A stretch of DNA of 64,000 nt, taken from positions 186,001 to 250,000 of the forward strand of contig BCLD01000011.1 in the NCBI GenBank assembly GCA_001600875.1, read 5' to 3'. The stretch's first letter is position 1. Each line of letters begins with the position of its first letter. The stretch comes from Solicoccozyma terricola. Lineage: Eukaryota; Basidiomycota; Tremellomycetes; Filobasidiales; Piskurozymaceae. A model generated the notes under the pieces. The model saw only the letters and a program-made list of their open reading frames with translations, was not told the origin of the DNA and did no database searches. Shown in pieces: positions 43,427-56,380 of this stretch. A program made the position numbers and the translations under genes.

Positions 43427-46400
43427 CTATTTCTGCCATTGCAGGTGTCTCCGGTTCAAGCCAGCGCGAATGAGGTGAGGGTAGATGAACTTTACGGCAT
43501 TCTCCACGCCGTCCTCCTATCGAAACGTCCCTCGTCAGCGCCGAGACCCCTTCGCGACAGTGACACGACACCTACAGCACGAATCTTCTCACCAATCATG
43601 GCTGCCCTTTCCTTCATAACCACGTCCTTGCTTGCCTTTGTCAGAGCATTGGCAATGTCGTCGACGCTGGTGGACGCCACCTTTAGCCCCGCGCCTAGTT
43701 TGGTAACTCTCAGAGCCCAGAAGAATTGGTCGCCAAACCAGGGTTTCACGAGGGTGGGAATACCTGCTCGTAATGAAGCACCGACGGTGCCAGCTCCACC
43801 GTGGTGCAGTGCGGCATCAATCCGAGGGAAGAGCCAGTCGTGGGGAATCTTGTCTAACGAGTAACATTCAGGCGGGAATTTGATATCTTCTCCTTCAATG
43901 GCTGGATCTTGCCCTCGGCTTGACCAGCCTTTCGCTACGATAGCACGCACATCGGCTGTCGGGGGAGGATCTTGTCAACCGCACGAACAATGACGTCTGC
44001 CCGCCCTGCATCCTCACCCTTCAGCGTTGCAGCAATGATATTCTTTGTCAGCCTGTCCGGATGCGGCACAACAATCGATCCAAACCCCTGAGGGTTACAA
44101 GGCGAACAGTTAAACATTTACCAGTCAGATGAGGACCATGGGAGCCCTGAGTTGACCGTTTACGCACGATATACACCAAAGGCTTCCCGTCATCCCTGGC
44201 CTTCTCCATGAAGTTCTCAAGAGACTTCGGCGGAGTCCACTCCTTATCTGAATTCTCGAGGTTCCAGTATCCGGCTGCAGTAAACGCATCCTCAGTAAGC
44301 CTCGCGAGCATGGCGAACGAGGCAATGAAACATCACTCACTAATTGTCCTGGATGCAATGACAAGGTTGCCGCATGGTCAGCACTCGCCATTTTTAGTCT
44401 CAAGAAGCGGGCACGTACACGCCATCGTGCCAATCCAGCGGCTTCGGCACGACTGCCGAGGTGAAGTTGTACATCATCGGAATCTTGGTCTGCGACATAC
44501 GCGACAAGTCGGTCGGCTTGATATGAAGCATATTCCTGCGCCAACTGTTGATTTGAGGAGCCGTGGCTTTCCAGATGATGTTATCGAAAAGAACATAGGT
44601 TGAATAGTTGAAACCGGGGCCCATCTCGACAGCTGGAACCATGAATGCTTGAGGGTACGCCGACGTCCTAGTCCACGGCATCGTGAACGCTCGAAAGTAA
44701 GGTACCTGAAGAGCCTCGGCAATGTGGACTCCGCACATCATGGACGGGCTCTCCAAGATGACATCGGCGTCCTTGCATGCGTCCCACGCATCCCGAAGAA
44801 GGTCATCCAGCCACTGGCGGAAATGTCCGATACTCTCCTTGAAGAAGCCGAGTGATAGGATCTTGTGCTCGACGGACAGCTTCATCAAAGCAGCCGGATC
44901 GCCACCAGCTTGACGATGTTCGATGCCGTACCCCTCGATCCATTCCTTGAACTCATCTGAAAGTAGAAACTTAGATCAGCTATGGTCCTGCCGGGAGATG
45001 TCTTCGATGCAATCACCATGAGTAACAATGACAACTCTGCCGGAAACGCAAGCAGAAGGCGGTCAGCTCAGTGCATCTGGGGGGGAGGGAGGCGTCTCGA
45101 GCTTGCTCACTTGTGTCCATCCTTCATAAGCCTTAAACCTAAAGCAATGTAAGGCTGCACATCTCCGCGCGACCCGATGGTCCTGTCCGTCATAGGAATG
45201 TCTCGACCTCAACGTGGTATCAGGACGGGTGGGAATAACACTCACAGCAAGGCAAATACCCGTGGTCTCGGTTTACTATATTCAGGGATTTTCTTGTTGA
45301 TAATTAACGGCAGGTGGCTGATGGCTTCATCTGGCACAACGAACGGGTCCATTTCGAGTGAGCCAGGGCTTGGCAGATATGTCGGCTTCCGTACCGAACA
45401 GCTGGGAGTTGTATTTCCGGCTGCGACCGTACTTGAATCTGTGACAGGCAGCGGGCTGATTTGTGGGTATAATAAGGAAGAAGACGGGGCGAATTTATCG
45501 GACGACCAAGTCGGCTGCACTTTGAGTGAAGAGGCGAGGGAGATCTGATGCTGTTCGGAATGTTTAGCCACGACTCCGTTGATATGATCGATAGTCTGGA
45601 GGGGGTCTTACGCTTATTAGCCAACAGTAGATGGGCAAGCGAACCAGACCTTGCCCTCACCTCATCTCGTGAAGTGACATTAAAGAACTCGAAAATGAGA
45701 TCCTTCTGACCGGCGATCTGGACTGTCATACCCTGAAAGCGGATTCGGAACGCCCTGAAAGCGGTAGCACCTTTGATCTCGTGTACAGGGAAACGGTACT
45801 GCATTCAACCAGAAGCAAGGATCGTGGTCAGCCAAGGTCTGTTGAGTGCGGGCGACATCGGTGGAAACTTACCTTGATGTCGGTATCATCCCTCAAGGTC
45901 TTGCACCAAAAGCATAGAAATCGGTCGGACAGGATGATGTGGCCACGGGCCGGAACGTGTCGGTTCAAGTAACAACGCTTGATCCAAACTGATTCGTCTA
46001 GGGGCAGGCCGAACATAGCTTTGGCGGCCTCCGCTTTGCGCTTCTTATCCACTTGGAGAAGGTGTCGGTGCTTATCTTCCTCTTCATTCTCGTCATCGGG
46101 AGATCCTAACATGCCTTCGACGGCTTCTCCGGCCAGTCGAAGCGGCTTGGAAAATCGTCCAAAGAAGGGTTTCCTAACGTTGCGTACTGGCGCTTTAGGC
46201 ACTTTGATCCCGATTGGACCCTGCAAGTCTTCGCCTTCCTCCATCGCCAGCTTCCACAGAGAGATCCTCCCGATGTCGATCACCGGTAGCGGGCATTGCT
46301 GACCAGGCCTATATTTGCGTTTGAGCCGTTCAACTTCCTTGAGGGTGTTATGAAAGTCAAGCGCAAACTGAGCTCGCTCATTGAGAACCGCGAACCTGAA

Positions 46401-48293
46401 ACTGATTGTGGGGATAGCTATTTTATCGTCATCCACCGGTGTCGGTGGCGTCACTTTGGCCACCGTTATCGCAGTCGAAGATTGCCGAGCGTGGTGTTGT
46501 TCCTGGTCGTCCTGGCTTTCCTCCGCGGCGTGACTGGGTTGAATCGGAGTACCTCGGTTCTGCATGCCTCCATGTTCGTCGTCGGATGAGGGTGCTGTGC
46601 TGCTTGGCCTTGCTCCCGTGCGTGTCAACTTGCCGAGTCCGAGGCGGGAGACGAGGGAGGTTGTTCGCTTCCCCGACGGCATGACCGTTGCACCCTCCTT
46701 CAACTGTGTGCTACGAGGATTGTACCCTGGGTAAGGATTCATCGGATACAATGACTCCATCTTGTTTGCGCAGTGGAGAAGATCTTTCGTAGATCCCTCT
46801 GGGCCGGCCACATCGACCTCGAGGGCGATGATCCGCGCAAAGTTCATATAATCGTCGCATCCGGAATCGACGACGCGATCGAATGGGAGACATACCCGCA
46901 GCAGTTCCCAACCGTTGTTGCCTTCGTGGATATGTACGTTCGGATCTACGGCTTGGTTTTTAATAGCGTCACCACCCTGTCGGAAGAGCCCTTGCCGGCT
47001 CTGGGCCCGTTTCGCCTCAAGTCGTGCGTAGCGCCTCGCTCCACTGTGCTCGAACATCGCCGCCTCGAGCTGCCGATGCCACTCGAGGGCCGACTCCTGA
47101 GTATCCACGGTGAATTGGTAGTCCTCCTCCCCTGTTCCTGTCGTATACCGTAACCTGATGTCGCACGGTCTGTTCGTGTCGATTGGGTATAACCGCTTGA
47201 TGGTCGACAGCATGATAGATCGGATCGGCATAACGCGTCCGGCCTCGTCTGCGCTCGGGTACGTCGTGCACATATCTCCTGTCAACTCCTGCCACAAACG
47301 ACACTTTTTGTGGCCATAGATGTTGTGCTGACGACAGATCGTCACGGGTCCAGCGTGGATGACGGTGGCATGACCGTCCTTAAAGCCATTCTCGCTCTGG
47401 ATCGAATGTGGTGGGGGTATCATCGCATGAAACGTCATTCGATGGGTGGTGAGGTGGATGACGCCGACGATGATGATACCTCGAAAGAGGGCTCCTTGAC
47501 TGTGTGCAACAAAACGCTCCGGCTCTTCGCCTTCTTGTAGAGCGGCAATGTCTCCGAATTCCTCTATAATCGCAGCAAGCTTGTCTTTGTCGGTCATGTA
47601 TTGATCCTGTATCGTCTCGATTGCACCTTGAACCTGTTCTTCCGGAATCGCTGGCGAAGATGGAGATCTGGAACAAGAGGCATCTTCCATTCTTTTCGGC
47701 GAATCAGTCCCAATCGCTTCTTCAGTAAAGGGTCGAGGTCCAGGTGATGGCGACGTTGTATCCTCCACTTCCTTCCTGTGCTTGGCGTCCAATAGTTGCA
47801 CGTCGTCATGCGTGAGCATACGATGTATTTCCTCCGCTTTGGCTGCTATCTCCTCCTGCCTGTCTCCGGTCGGTGTAGTCTCTTGCACCGAGGGTGAATC
47901 TTCCCCCGTCACTATCTCGCGATGCTCGGCGTCTCCACGACGGTCCTTCCCGATTCTGGAAATCCCATCAGTACCACCCGTATCGTACCACTGACATGGC
48001 ATGGTCTCATCGTCAACCACAGTAGTAGCGTCCGCCTCGGTATCGGTCGAGTCGTCGTATTCATTCTCGGTGTCCGCAACACCCACGCGACCCTGTTCGT
48101 TGCCCCTGGCCAGCGCACGAAACATCCCAATCAGAGCGGGTGAACCGCTGCATAACGCCCACCGAAGATTTGCACCTTTGAAACTAGCCTCATCTCCGTC
48201 GGTGGGTCCTCGTGACGCCTGCTTCTCGCCGCTCGCAGAGCGAGCGTTCGTAGCGTTCATCGTAGCCGTCCTGAACATGCAGGGAACATGCAT
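43427..48293 (-). CDS. sterol 3-beta-glucosyltransferase, Atg26/Ugt51-like
   Basis: This large membrane-associated enzyme of about 1,400 residues transfers glucose from UDP-glucose to ergosterol. It starts at ATG 48291-48293 and has a long acidic, disordered N-terminus. A GRAM/PH module follows ([65 protein letters not shown]), then a second GRAM near [18 protein letters not shown]. The catalytic GT-B domain begins with [18 protein letters not shown]. It continues through [51 protein letters not shown] and the sugar-donor motif [19 protein letters not shown] followed by [11 protein letters not shown]. The last exon after an intron reads [15 protein letters not shown] and ends at 43427. Introns concentrate in the catalytic half. 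It diverges from the ABC exporter. In other fungi these enzymes serve sterol glucoside synthesis and, in some, pexophagy. Confidence 0.9.
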
Positions 48294-49362
48294 CTTGCAC
48301 CCCGCCTGATGAGGTAGCTGTCAACATTGTGAAGAAGGACCATGCAGGTTGGGATCAAGTCAGTGTCCTTTGAGACGAATTCTAAACCAAGGTCAAGATC
48401 TCACCCCGTCTACAGGTAGATATATGGATCTCTTGCTCGGTGGCCACGTGCTGACGATCAACAGGGCGTGGCGTAGTGTGGACCGAATCTCCTTTTTTTA
48501 TTGGTTTTTCTTCCTTCGCTCGTTCGTTGTGCAGATAGCGAGGAGCAACGTATCCGTCCTTCTAGAATTCAAACGACTGGTAATCGCAATGGGGTGTCGG
48601 TGTCCAGGAACGCAAAGGATTGTTGGGGTGCCAATGTAGCCGGCCTGGAAGGGATCGATTGCCTAGCCTGGTTCAGGTGAAATGAGTGGTAGCAAAGAGA
48701 CGGATGTAGAAGAGCAAAATTGCGAGTTGCTTTCTATTTTATGAATCTTGCTATTTGACACATGGGTTGCGTTTAGGATGGTTGTAGCTACAAGTAACCG
48801 AGCAAACCATAGATAGATTAAGGCGAGGGCAAGGGAGATCTCGAGACACCACACAGCCCAACGGCGCATCCTCTCTTGTCGTCGGAGCGGGGAGCAACGA
48901 AGCATGACAAACCGGCGAACAACGGCTAACGATGGTTCTTGAAACTTCGTTGGACAACAAAGACTGATGTTCTTACAGCCTCCCAACTACCTGCGGTTGT
49001 CGCCGGACCGTCTGGCAAGGAATTCATTGCAGTTCGCGCGTCAAGTTTCACAGTCCCACAGTCCCACAGTCCCACAGTCCCGTCGGGGGACAGATTCGAA
49101 TAAATAGTCGACCGGAAATACAAGTTTCACAATGACTCTGATAGACCAGGTCCGCAAGGCATCAGCAGGTGTGGGACCATTGTGCCATGATGTCACGCCC
49201 GCGTCTTGTGCATCATATCGTTGACCGTGTTATTCACCGACGCATGTATGACCAGTAGCAATCGTGAGGTGACGCCAGTGTAGTATATATATCAGGTTTC
49301 AGATGTGTTTCCCTTTTCACCTCTTTGACGAATATCCAAGCAAGTTTCAAGTTTCTCTCAAC
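48294..49362. promoter_or_regulatory. divergent promoter region of sterol glucosyltransferase and ABC exporter
   Basis: About 1.07 kb lie between the two start codons. It contains the CAGTCCCA array (49048-49082) and a TATATATAT box at 49284-49292, about 70 bases before the ABC start codon. No separate gene is supported inside it. Confidence 0.5.
49048..49082 (+). repeat. CAGTCCCA tandem array, copy 3
   Basis: Almost four perfect head-to-tail units of the 8-mer CAGTCCCA, ending in GTCCCG, lie about 280 bases upstream of the ABC transporter start. The same tandem unit reappears upstream of the MFS gene at 56.3 kb. Confidence 0.8.
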
Positions 49363-52300
49363 ATGTTCAGCCTTTTCCACGCCAACCACGACCGACAAGA
49401 TCATGTTGCGGGTGTGGGTCCTCGTCGTATGTCCGCCTCATACGGACCCGACGGATACGTGGACCAGACGTACCTGGGTACTCAGCGTCTGGCAAGTCTC
49501 TCAGAGGTCGATGATACTGGCACCGATGTCACCGTCACGGAACGCTCTATTCAGGTGGATGCCACGGTAGGGAACCTCGCCCGACAGCTCAGCTCGTCTT
49601 TAGCGCAACCACCCTGCCCGGGTGCAGAAAATCAGGATGATCTCTTTAACCCAAAGCAGGACTCGGATCTCGATCCCTACTCGGCCAATTTCAGTTCGAA
49701 GGCCTGGGCACGGAAAATCGTCGACATCGCATCGAGAGACGCCAACAAGACTCTTCGCAAGGCCGGCATCGCTTACAGGAACCTTAGCGTACATGGCTTC
49801 GGCAGCGATACCGATTTTCAAGCAACCGTTTCCAATGTTTTCATCTCGGGTATTGGCATGTTGAAGGACGCCATGAGCTCAAAGAAGAAGGGAAAAATCC
49901 AGATTCTGAGTGGGTTCGATGGTTTGGTAGAGTCAGGGGAAATGTTGATCGTGCTCGGCCCCCCCGGAAGGTGAGTCGAAGAGCGGTGTGTCGCTGGGAT
50001 CGTGTCGCTGAGTTGCGCCTGCTGTACCAACAGTGGTTGCTCCACACTACTCAAGACCGTCGCTGGCGAGATGGATGGCCTCTATCTCGACGAGGATTCC
50101 TGTATAAACTACCGGGGTAGGTATCTCGACGTCCTTCTCGAGTGCGTTTGTCAGCTCAACTTACGGAGCATTTTTTTGCTCTCCAGGAATCACACAGAAA
50201 CAGATGACGACCAAATTCCGCGGCGAAGCAATCTACAGTGCTGAGCAGGACGTTCATTTCCCTCAACTGACGGTTGGAGAAACATTGACCTTTGCCGCAG
50301 AGGCACGAGCTGTGAGGATCATGTCGACTCACCATCAAAAGACTGGCCATTCTCACCTTTCAAAAATTCTTCCAGCCTCGCCACCCTCCCGGAGGTCTGA
50401 CACGCAAGCAGTTTGCCCACCACCTGCGGGATGTTGCAATGGCCGTGTGCGGTATCAGCCACACAGTCAATACTCGTGTTGGAAACGACTTTGTTCGGGG
50501 TGTATCCGGTGGAGAGTGCGTAAGATGATTGATATGATCGGTGCGCTTTACTGATTCTGGCGACTTGCACTCCTCAGACGGAAGCGAGTAAGTATCGCCG
50601 AAGCCCTTCTTAGCGGTGCTCCACTCCAGAGCTGGGATAATTCGACAGTGAGCTGTCCTTCCCTAGTCAAACATGGTCGATCAACCTTCCTCATCCTTCC
50701 TTCTCACAGCGTGGCCTTGACTCGGCAAATGCAATCGAGTTCTGCAGAACCCTGCGCTTGGCCACGGAACTTGGAGGTTCGGCAGCGGTTGTGGCTATCT
50801 ACCAAGCCCCTCAGAGTGCATACGATGTAAGCAAGATATAGGAGGGTTGAAGGTTCATGTATGTTGGACTGATCCACACCCCTTTGCGGGGATGGAAGGT
50901 CTTCGACAAAGTCTGTGTTCTCTACGCAGGGGAACAAATCTTCTTCGGACCCACCGACACCGCGAAGCAGTTCTTTGTGGACATGGGATTCCATTGCCCA
51001 GAACAATCGACCACGCCCGACTTTCTCACTTCTCTCACCAGTCCAGCTGAACGTCGAGCCCGTCCCGGGTTTGAGAAGTTGGTGCCCAAAACGCCAAAGG
51101 AGTTTGTCGCTCGCTGGAAATCGAGCGAGAATTATGCACAGCTCCAAATGGATCTCGAGGAATACGAGTCAAGGTATGGAGTCAAGGGAGAACATTATCA
51201 AGAGTTTCTTGCTGCCAGACGGGCTCAGCAGTCAAAGAAGGTGTGAGTACACTGGCTATTAGCACTGATTCGGGAGGGTGAAAATTAATCTTCACGGCTT
51301 GGTTCAGGCGACCTGCATCCCCATACACCATTTCCTTCGGGGCTCAAGTTGAGCTTTGCCTTCGCCGAGGGTTCCAACGACTCCGTGCCGACCCAAGTCT
51401 CACGCTCAGTCAGCTCTTCGGGAACTTTATTGTGGGCCTCATCGTCAGTTCGGTGTTCTTCAACATGCAGCCGACAACCTCCACGTTTTATTCGCGAGGA
51501 TCGATCATCTTCTTTTCAATCCTTCTGAACGCTTTGGCGTCCGCACTGGAGGTGAGCGGTCGGGATCACCTTTTCTTACACCAGACACTGACAATTATGG
51601 CGGCTTGGTGTCAGATTCTGACACTGTACGCCCAGCGACCTATCGTCGAGAAACACAAGCGATATGCGTTCGTCCACGCGTCGGCAGAAGCGGTTGCTAG
51701 CATGTTGGTCGACCTACCCTACAAGGTCACAAACTCGATTTGCTTCAACGCGGTCATCTACTTCATGGCCAACCTTCGCAGGGAGCCAGGTCCCTTCTTT
51801 TTCTTTCTGCTCATCAGCTTCACCGCCACTCTCACAATGTCCATGCTCTTCCGCTTCATCGCTTCGATCTCGAGAACCCTCTCGCAAGCCCTAGCTCCAG
51901 CAGCCATCCTGATCCTACTCCTCTTGGCATACGCCGGTGAGAACTTGCATCCGTTTTTGAGGCCTCCGTCTGGAAGGTTACGGGAGCTTCTAACTCTGTA
52001 TACCTCCCCACAGGTTTCGCGATTGCCACACCCAACATGCTCAGCTGGATCAAATGGTTCAGATACCTGGATCCCGTCTACTACGCCTTCGAATCCTTGA
52101 TGATCAACGAATTCCATAACCGAGATTTTGCCTGCTCGAATTTCGTCCCGAACGGGCCAACGTACATGAACGTCGAGCCGCTCCAGCATGTCTGCTCAAC
52201 CATCGGCGCGGTCCCGGGATCCTCTACCGTGAACGGGGATGTGTACCTGGGGTTAGCCTACGAGTACTTCTACAATCATAAATGGCGGTAAGATACACTC

Positions 52301-55026
52301 TCCGGCCGTGTCTTGGGACGAGCGCTGAGTTCATGTTACGTGCAGGAACTTCGGAATCCTGATTGTATTTATGGTGGGCCTGTGCTCGATTTACCTCATT
52401 GCCGCAGAGCTGGTCAGTGGAAAAAAGTCGAAAGGAGAGGTCCTCGTGTTCCCGCGATCAAAGCTCCATGCCGTGCTAAAGGAAACAAGCGGCAGGCCGG
52501 AGGATTCAGAGGCCCCTTCAGCGGACAGGATCACAACCCCCGAGAAGCTTAGTGCAAGGGGTGAGCGTAAAGCAAACGACGAGGTTGCGGTGATAGAAAG
52601 GCAAACTTCAATCTTTCATTGGCAAGACGTTTGCTACGATATCAAAATCAAAGGGGAACCCCGTCGAATCTTGGATCATGTGGACGGATGGGTGAAGCCG
52701 GGAACTTTGACCGCCTTGATGGTGAGTTGGGTGTGTTCCGTTTCAAGTTGGATCGAGGCTCATCAGGCGTCGGCAGGGCGTATCCGGTGCCGGGAAAACT
52801 ACTCTACTCGACGTCCTTGCCACCCGAGTGACCATGGGTGTTATTACTGGCGAGATGCTGGTGGACGGTCGACCTCGAGATGTATCTTTTGCTCGACAGA
52901 CTGGCTACTGTCAACAGCAGGATCTTCACCTGGAAACATCGACTGTCCGAGAGGCCTTGCAGTTCAGCGCAATCCTTCGTCAACCTTCTCATATTCCTCG
53001 CAATGAGAAGGTCCGGTATGTTGAAGAGATAATCCAGCTACTGGAGATGGACACATATGCCGATGCTGTGGTGGGGGTTCCCGGCGTAGGTAAGTCGGGA
53101 CGGGCGGGTTGGGCATCATACCGCTACGGCAAGCTCACACGTTCCTTTGGCAAAGGTCTCAACGTCGAACAACGCAAACGTCTCACCATTGCCGTTGAAC
53201 TGGTCGCTAAGCCGGAACTTCTGCTCTTCCTCGACGAACCGACTTCGGGGTTGGACTCGCAGACCTCTTGGTCCATCTTAGACTTGCTGGACAAGCTCAG
53301 GCATCATGGTCAAGCTATCCTGTGCACCATTCATCAACCGTCCGCCATCTTGTTCGAGCGCTTCGACCGGCTGCTATTCCTTGCAAAAGGTGGCAGAACC
53401 ATCTACTTTGGGGAAGTGGGCCAGCAGTCTTCGATCCTTGCAAGCTACTTTGAGCGCAACGGCAGCCCCAAGTTCCCTGCTACGGCGAATCCTGCCGAAT
53501 TCATGTTGGAGGTTATCGGCGCAGCACCGGGAACTCATACGGATATTGATTGGCACAATGTTTGGCTGGAGAGTCCTGAAAGGGCGGAAGTCCGGGGAGA
53601 GCTAGCCAGGCTCAAGGCGGAGCTCCCGCAGAGTTCGCAGGGCCACGGAGATAAACAGGCAGACGGAGGGGGCTACCGAGAGTTCTCCGCACCGTTTGCT
53701 GTGCAGCTCACGGAGGTTACCAAACGTGTTTGGCAACAGTATTGGAGGACGCCGACTTATATTTGGAGCAAGGCATTGTTATGTCTGGGATGCGTAAGTG
53801 AAGAACAGTTTTTCGGAAATCGTTGGCACATCCAGCTTACTTTATGGTGTCTCCGCTGAAATGCCGAAAAAGACACTGCTCGTCGGATTCTCCTTCTTCA
53901 AGGCGAAAAATTCTCTCGGTGGCCTCCAGAACCAAGTCTTCAGCGTGTTTTTGATCTTCGTCATATTCGGCAGCCTCTGTCAGCAGATCATGCCCCTGTT
54001 CGTCACCCAGCGGGCACTCTACGAGGTCAGAGAACGTCCATCAAGAACATATTCCTGGAAGGTCTTTATGTTCTCCAATATTGCGGTCGAAATTCCCTGG
54101 ACGACTCTGATGGCGCTCCTCATGTTTCTCTGTTGGTACTACCCGGTTGGTTTCTATCGCAACGCCGAACCAACTGAAGCGGTCCACGAGCGAGGGGCTC
54201 TCTTCTTCCTGTTCCTGTGGCAATTCATGCTCTTTACGAGCAGTTTCGCTTTTGCTGCAATCGCAGGTGTGAGCACAGCTGAGACCGCTGGTAACATCGC
54301 CAACCTGCTCTTCGTGGTCGTTGTCATTTTCTGCGGGTAAGTCCTGCCCCCGGGAGCGTTGATCTGTGGCCAGTTGAAGAATGTTAAATTGATGGCACTA
54401 TTGCAGAGTTCTCGCCACTCCTCAGCAATTCCCCGGTTTTTGGATCTTCATGTACAGGTAAGATTTAGGTGTTGAAACAGTTGGCAAAGCGGATTGTCGC
54501 TCACATTCCTCACCCGTCCTCCAGAGTTTCACCCTTCACCTACTTGTGAGTCCCGACGTTTGTGATCCCGCACCTCAGGCCGACTGGCTGAAATCTGGGA
54601 TTCTTCTTTGTTACAGCGTGCAGGGCTTTACGGGGGTTGGTATCTCGGGCACCAATGTCGTCTGCGCCCCCCAGGAGTTTATCACCTTCGAACCTCCCTC
54701 GGGAGAAACCTGTCAAAGCTACGCTCAGACCTTCATTGAAACGTCTGGCGGCTACCTCGCGAATCCGAACGCCACCACGGCTTGCGATTTTTGCACCTTT
54801 TCTAGCACCAACAACTATTTGGCTCAGTACGACATCCATTATGACCAGCGATGGAGGAACTTTGGGCTCCTCTGGAGTTACATTTTATTCAACATTGTTG
54901 CCGCGCTGTTCTTGTACTGGCTTGCTCGCGTGGTATGTTCTCTCGCTCTGCACTGCAAGGGATTGTTCATTGACGTCTTTTCCATTTCAGCCGAAGAAGT
55001 TCAGCAGGAAGATTAAGAAAGAATAG
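49363..55026 (+). CDS. full-size PDR-type ABC transporter (ABCG)
   Basis: This is a plasma-membrane multidrug exporter of about 1,450 residues with fungal (NBD-TMD)2 order. NBD1 has the degenerate fungal Walker [14 protein letters not shown], split by an intron at 49972-50032. It also has signature [13 protein letters not shown] and a RGLDSA switch region. TMD1 runs from [20 protein letters not shown] to the [16 protein letters not shown] motif. NBD2 has [43 protein letters not shown] and [17 protein letters not shown]2 includes [28 protein letters not shown] and a long extracellular Cys-rich loop ([18 protein letters not shown]). It ends in [13 protein letters not shown] at TAG 55024-55026. 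More than ten introns join in frame. ATG 49363 is preferred because a TATA box at 49284 leaves no room for the in-frame ATG at 49303. Substrates are likely azoles, sterols or plant and microbial toxicants. Confidence 0.92.
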
Positions 55027-55056
55027 AATTCATCTCTTTCCTGTCTTCTACCGTAG

Positions 55057-55145
55057 CCGAAGTCCTTCCTTGTCTCTTCCACGAAGCCAAAGACTCTCTT
55101 CAAAGCCGAAGTCTTTCCTCGCTTCCTGTTACCGAAGTCCTTCCT
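55057..55145 (+). repeat. three near-identical CCGAAGTCCTTCCT units in ABC 3' flank
   Basis: The units start at 55057, 55106 and 55132. The middle one has T for C at one position. They begin 31 bases after the ABC stop codon, so they would lie in the 3' untranslated region. Function is unknown. Confidence 0.65.
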
Positions 55146-56313
55146 GTCCGGTTGGCAACTTTCTATCTCGCTTGGTCGCATTTCTACATCAGGAGTCTTC
55201 CCATGTAAACGGTGAAAGACCCTTTTCTCATTCACGCTGTATCAGACCAAGTCTTCTGAAAAATACATTGGCATTGCGCACACCGTTATTCACGTCACAC
55301 CGTCTCTTCGGCTAGAAACATGGCTTGAACAACAATGACGATGTTGACAACATTCACCACAGCTAGAATGTATGGAGCCGGTGGGTTCCCAAGAGGTTTC
55401 CCGAGATGAACAAGTTGCCACCAAAGATGACCACCCCGACCCAGAGGGTACACTCCGACTACTTGGTCTCGTCAGGTCTTGTTCCCTTCAAACTGCTCAG
55501 ACGGGCCGTTTTCGGATAGCAGATCCGTCGGATCGTCTGCGGTCGCCAGCAAGCGACGAGCATTGTGACAATGTGAACATCTGATTTCATCATGAGGACC
55601 AACATCATTGCTATTCGAGCAGGAAAGCAGTCCCAAAACTACATGCAATATCCATAGCATCATTGCATTATTGCTATCCGATAATTGCTCAAAATAAGGA
55701 ACCGGCTAATCGGCGCCCTTAAGAAGGGAATTGATAATGTAGTGTTGGTCGCTGCACTTCCGGTGGATCAGTCCTTCACAATATCCTCCGGACTCAGGTC
55801 GCGAGGCCTCAGGCGCTGAGTAGATCACCAACAGGGGAGCTAATAGGAGGCACAATGCGAGGTTGAGGGTGACTTCATTCCGGATTCTGGACACTTCGAC
55901 ATTGGAGGGAATTTTTATTCTACGAGGATGACTGGCAGGTTGTCGTGGACGTTGCGAGCGGGCGTCGCATAGATGGCACTGAAGGTCTAGGTCTTCTCCT
56001 CCAGCTTCTTCCAAGCGGCGAGCAGTGTTCACCCCCGACCAATAGTCACATGCCGGTTCTGTGTACGACGAGAAGCTCAACACGCCCCCGGAACGAGATC
56101 TGGATATCGTTTGAATCCTTGCCAAAAGGCCAACCGGGAGATTCTAGGACGATCAAATCGGTTGTTTAATCTTGTATTTCGTGAGTGCTTGCGGGATAAG
56201 GTTTCGATCAGTAGCAGCCCTTGATCGCTGCGACTCACTACCCGTCCCGTACAAACCGACGTCCATCTTGCTGATGGCTATGGGTGGCGATAGGCGTTGC
56301 TATGATTAGCAAA

Positions 56314-56377
56314 TTCCCACAGTCCCACAAATCTCACAGTCCCACAGTCCCACAGTCCCGAAACGTCCCTCCTGGGA
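56314..56377 (+). promoter_or_regulatory. TCCCACA/CAGTCCCA array upstream of the MFS gene, copy 4
   Basis: Five TCCCACA or CTCACA units end in a perfect CAGTCCCA tandem with GTCCCG. They are followed at once by GAAACGTCCCTCCTGGGA (56360-56377), nearly identical to 39789-39806. The array lies immediately upstream of the MFS start codon candidates at 56381 and 56411. Confidence 0.7.
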
Positions 56378-56380
56378 CAA

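Larger units (their letters stand above)
55027..56380. other. intergenic region between ABC and MFS genes
   Basis: About 1.35 kb. It begins with three copies of CCGAAGTC(C/T)TTCCT in the ABC 3' flank (listed separately). A minus-strand frame at 55706-56125 contains one hydrophobic stretch (TLNLALCLLLAPLLVIYSA) but no family feature; I cannot support it as a gene. The right end holds the fourth TCCCACA array. Confidence 0.4.

Noticed and set aside
45828..48309. Plus-strand open frames of 60-126 codons across this stretch
   Set aside because: They are shadows of the long first exon of the sterol glucosyltransferase, which is clearly coding on the minus strand.
55706..56125. Minus-strand frame of 139 codons with one hydrophobic segment
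   Set aside because: There is no family motif, no conserved start context and no promoter-like feature; a chance frame is more likely.
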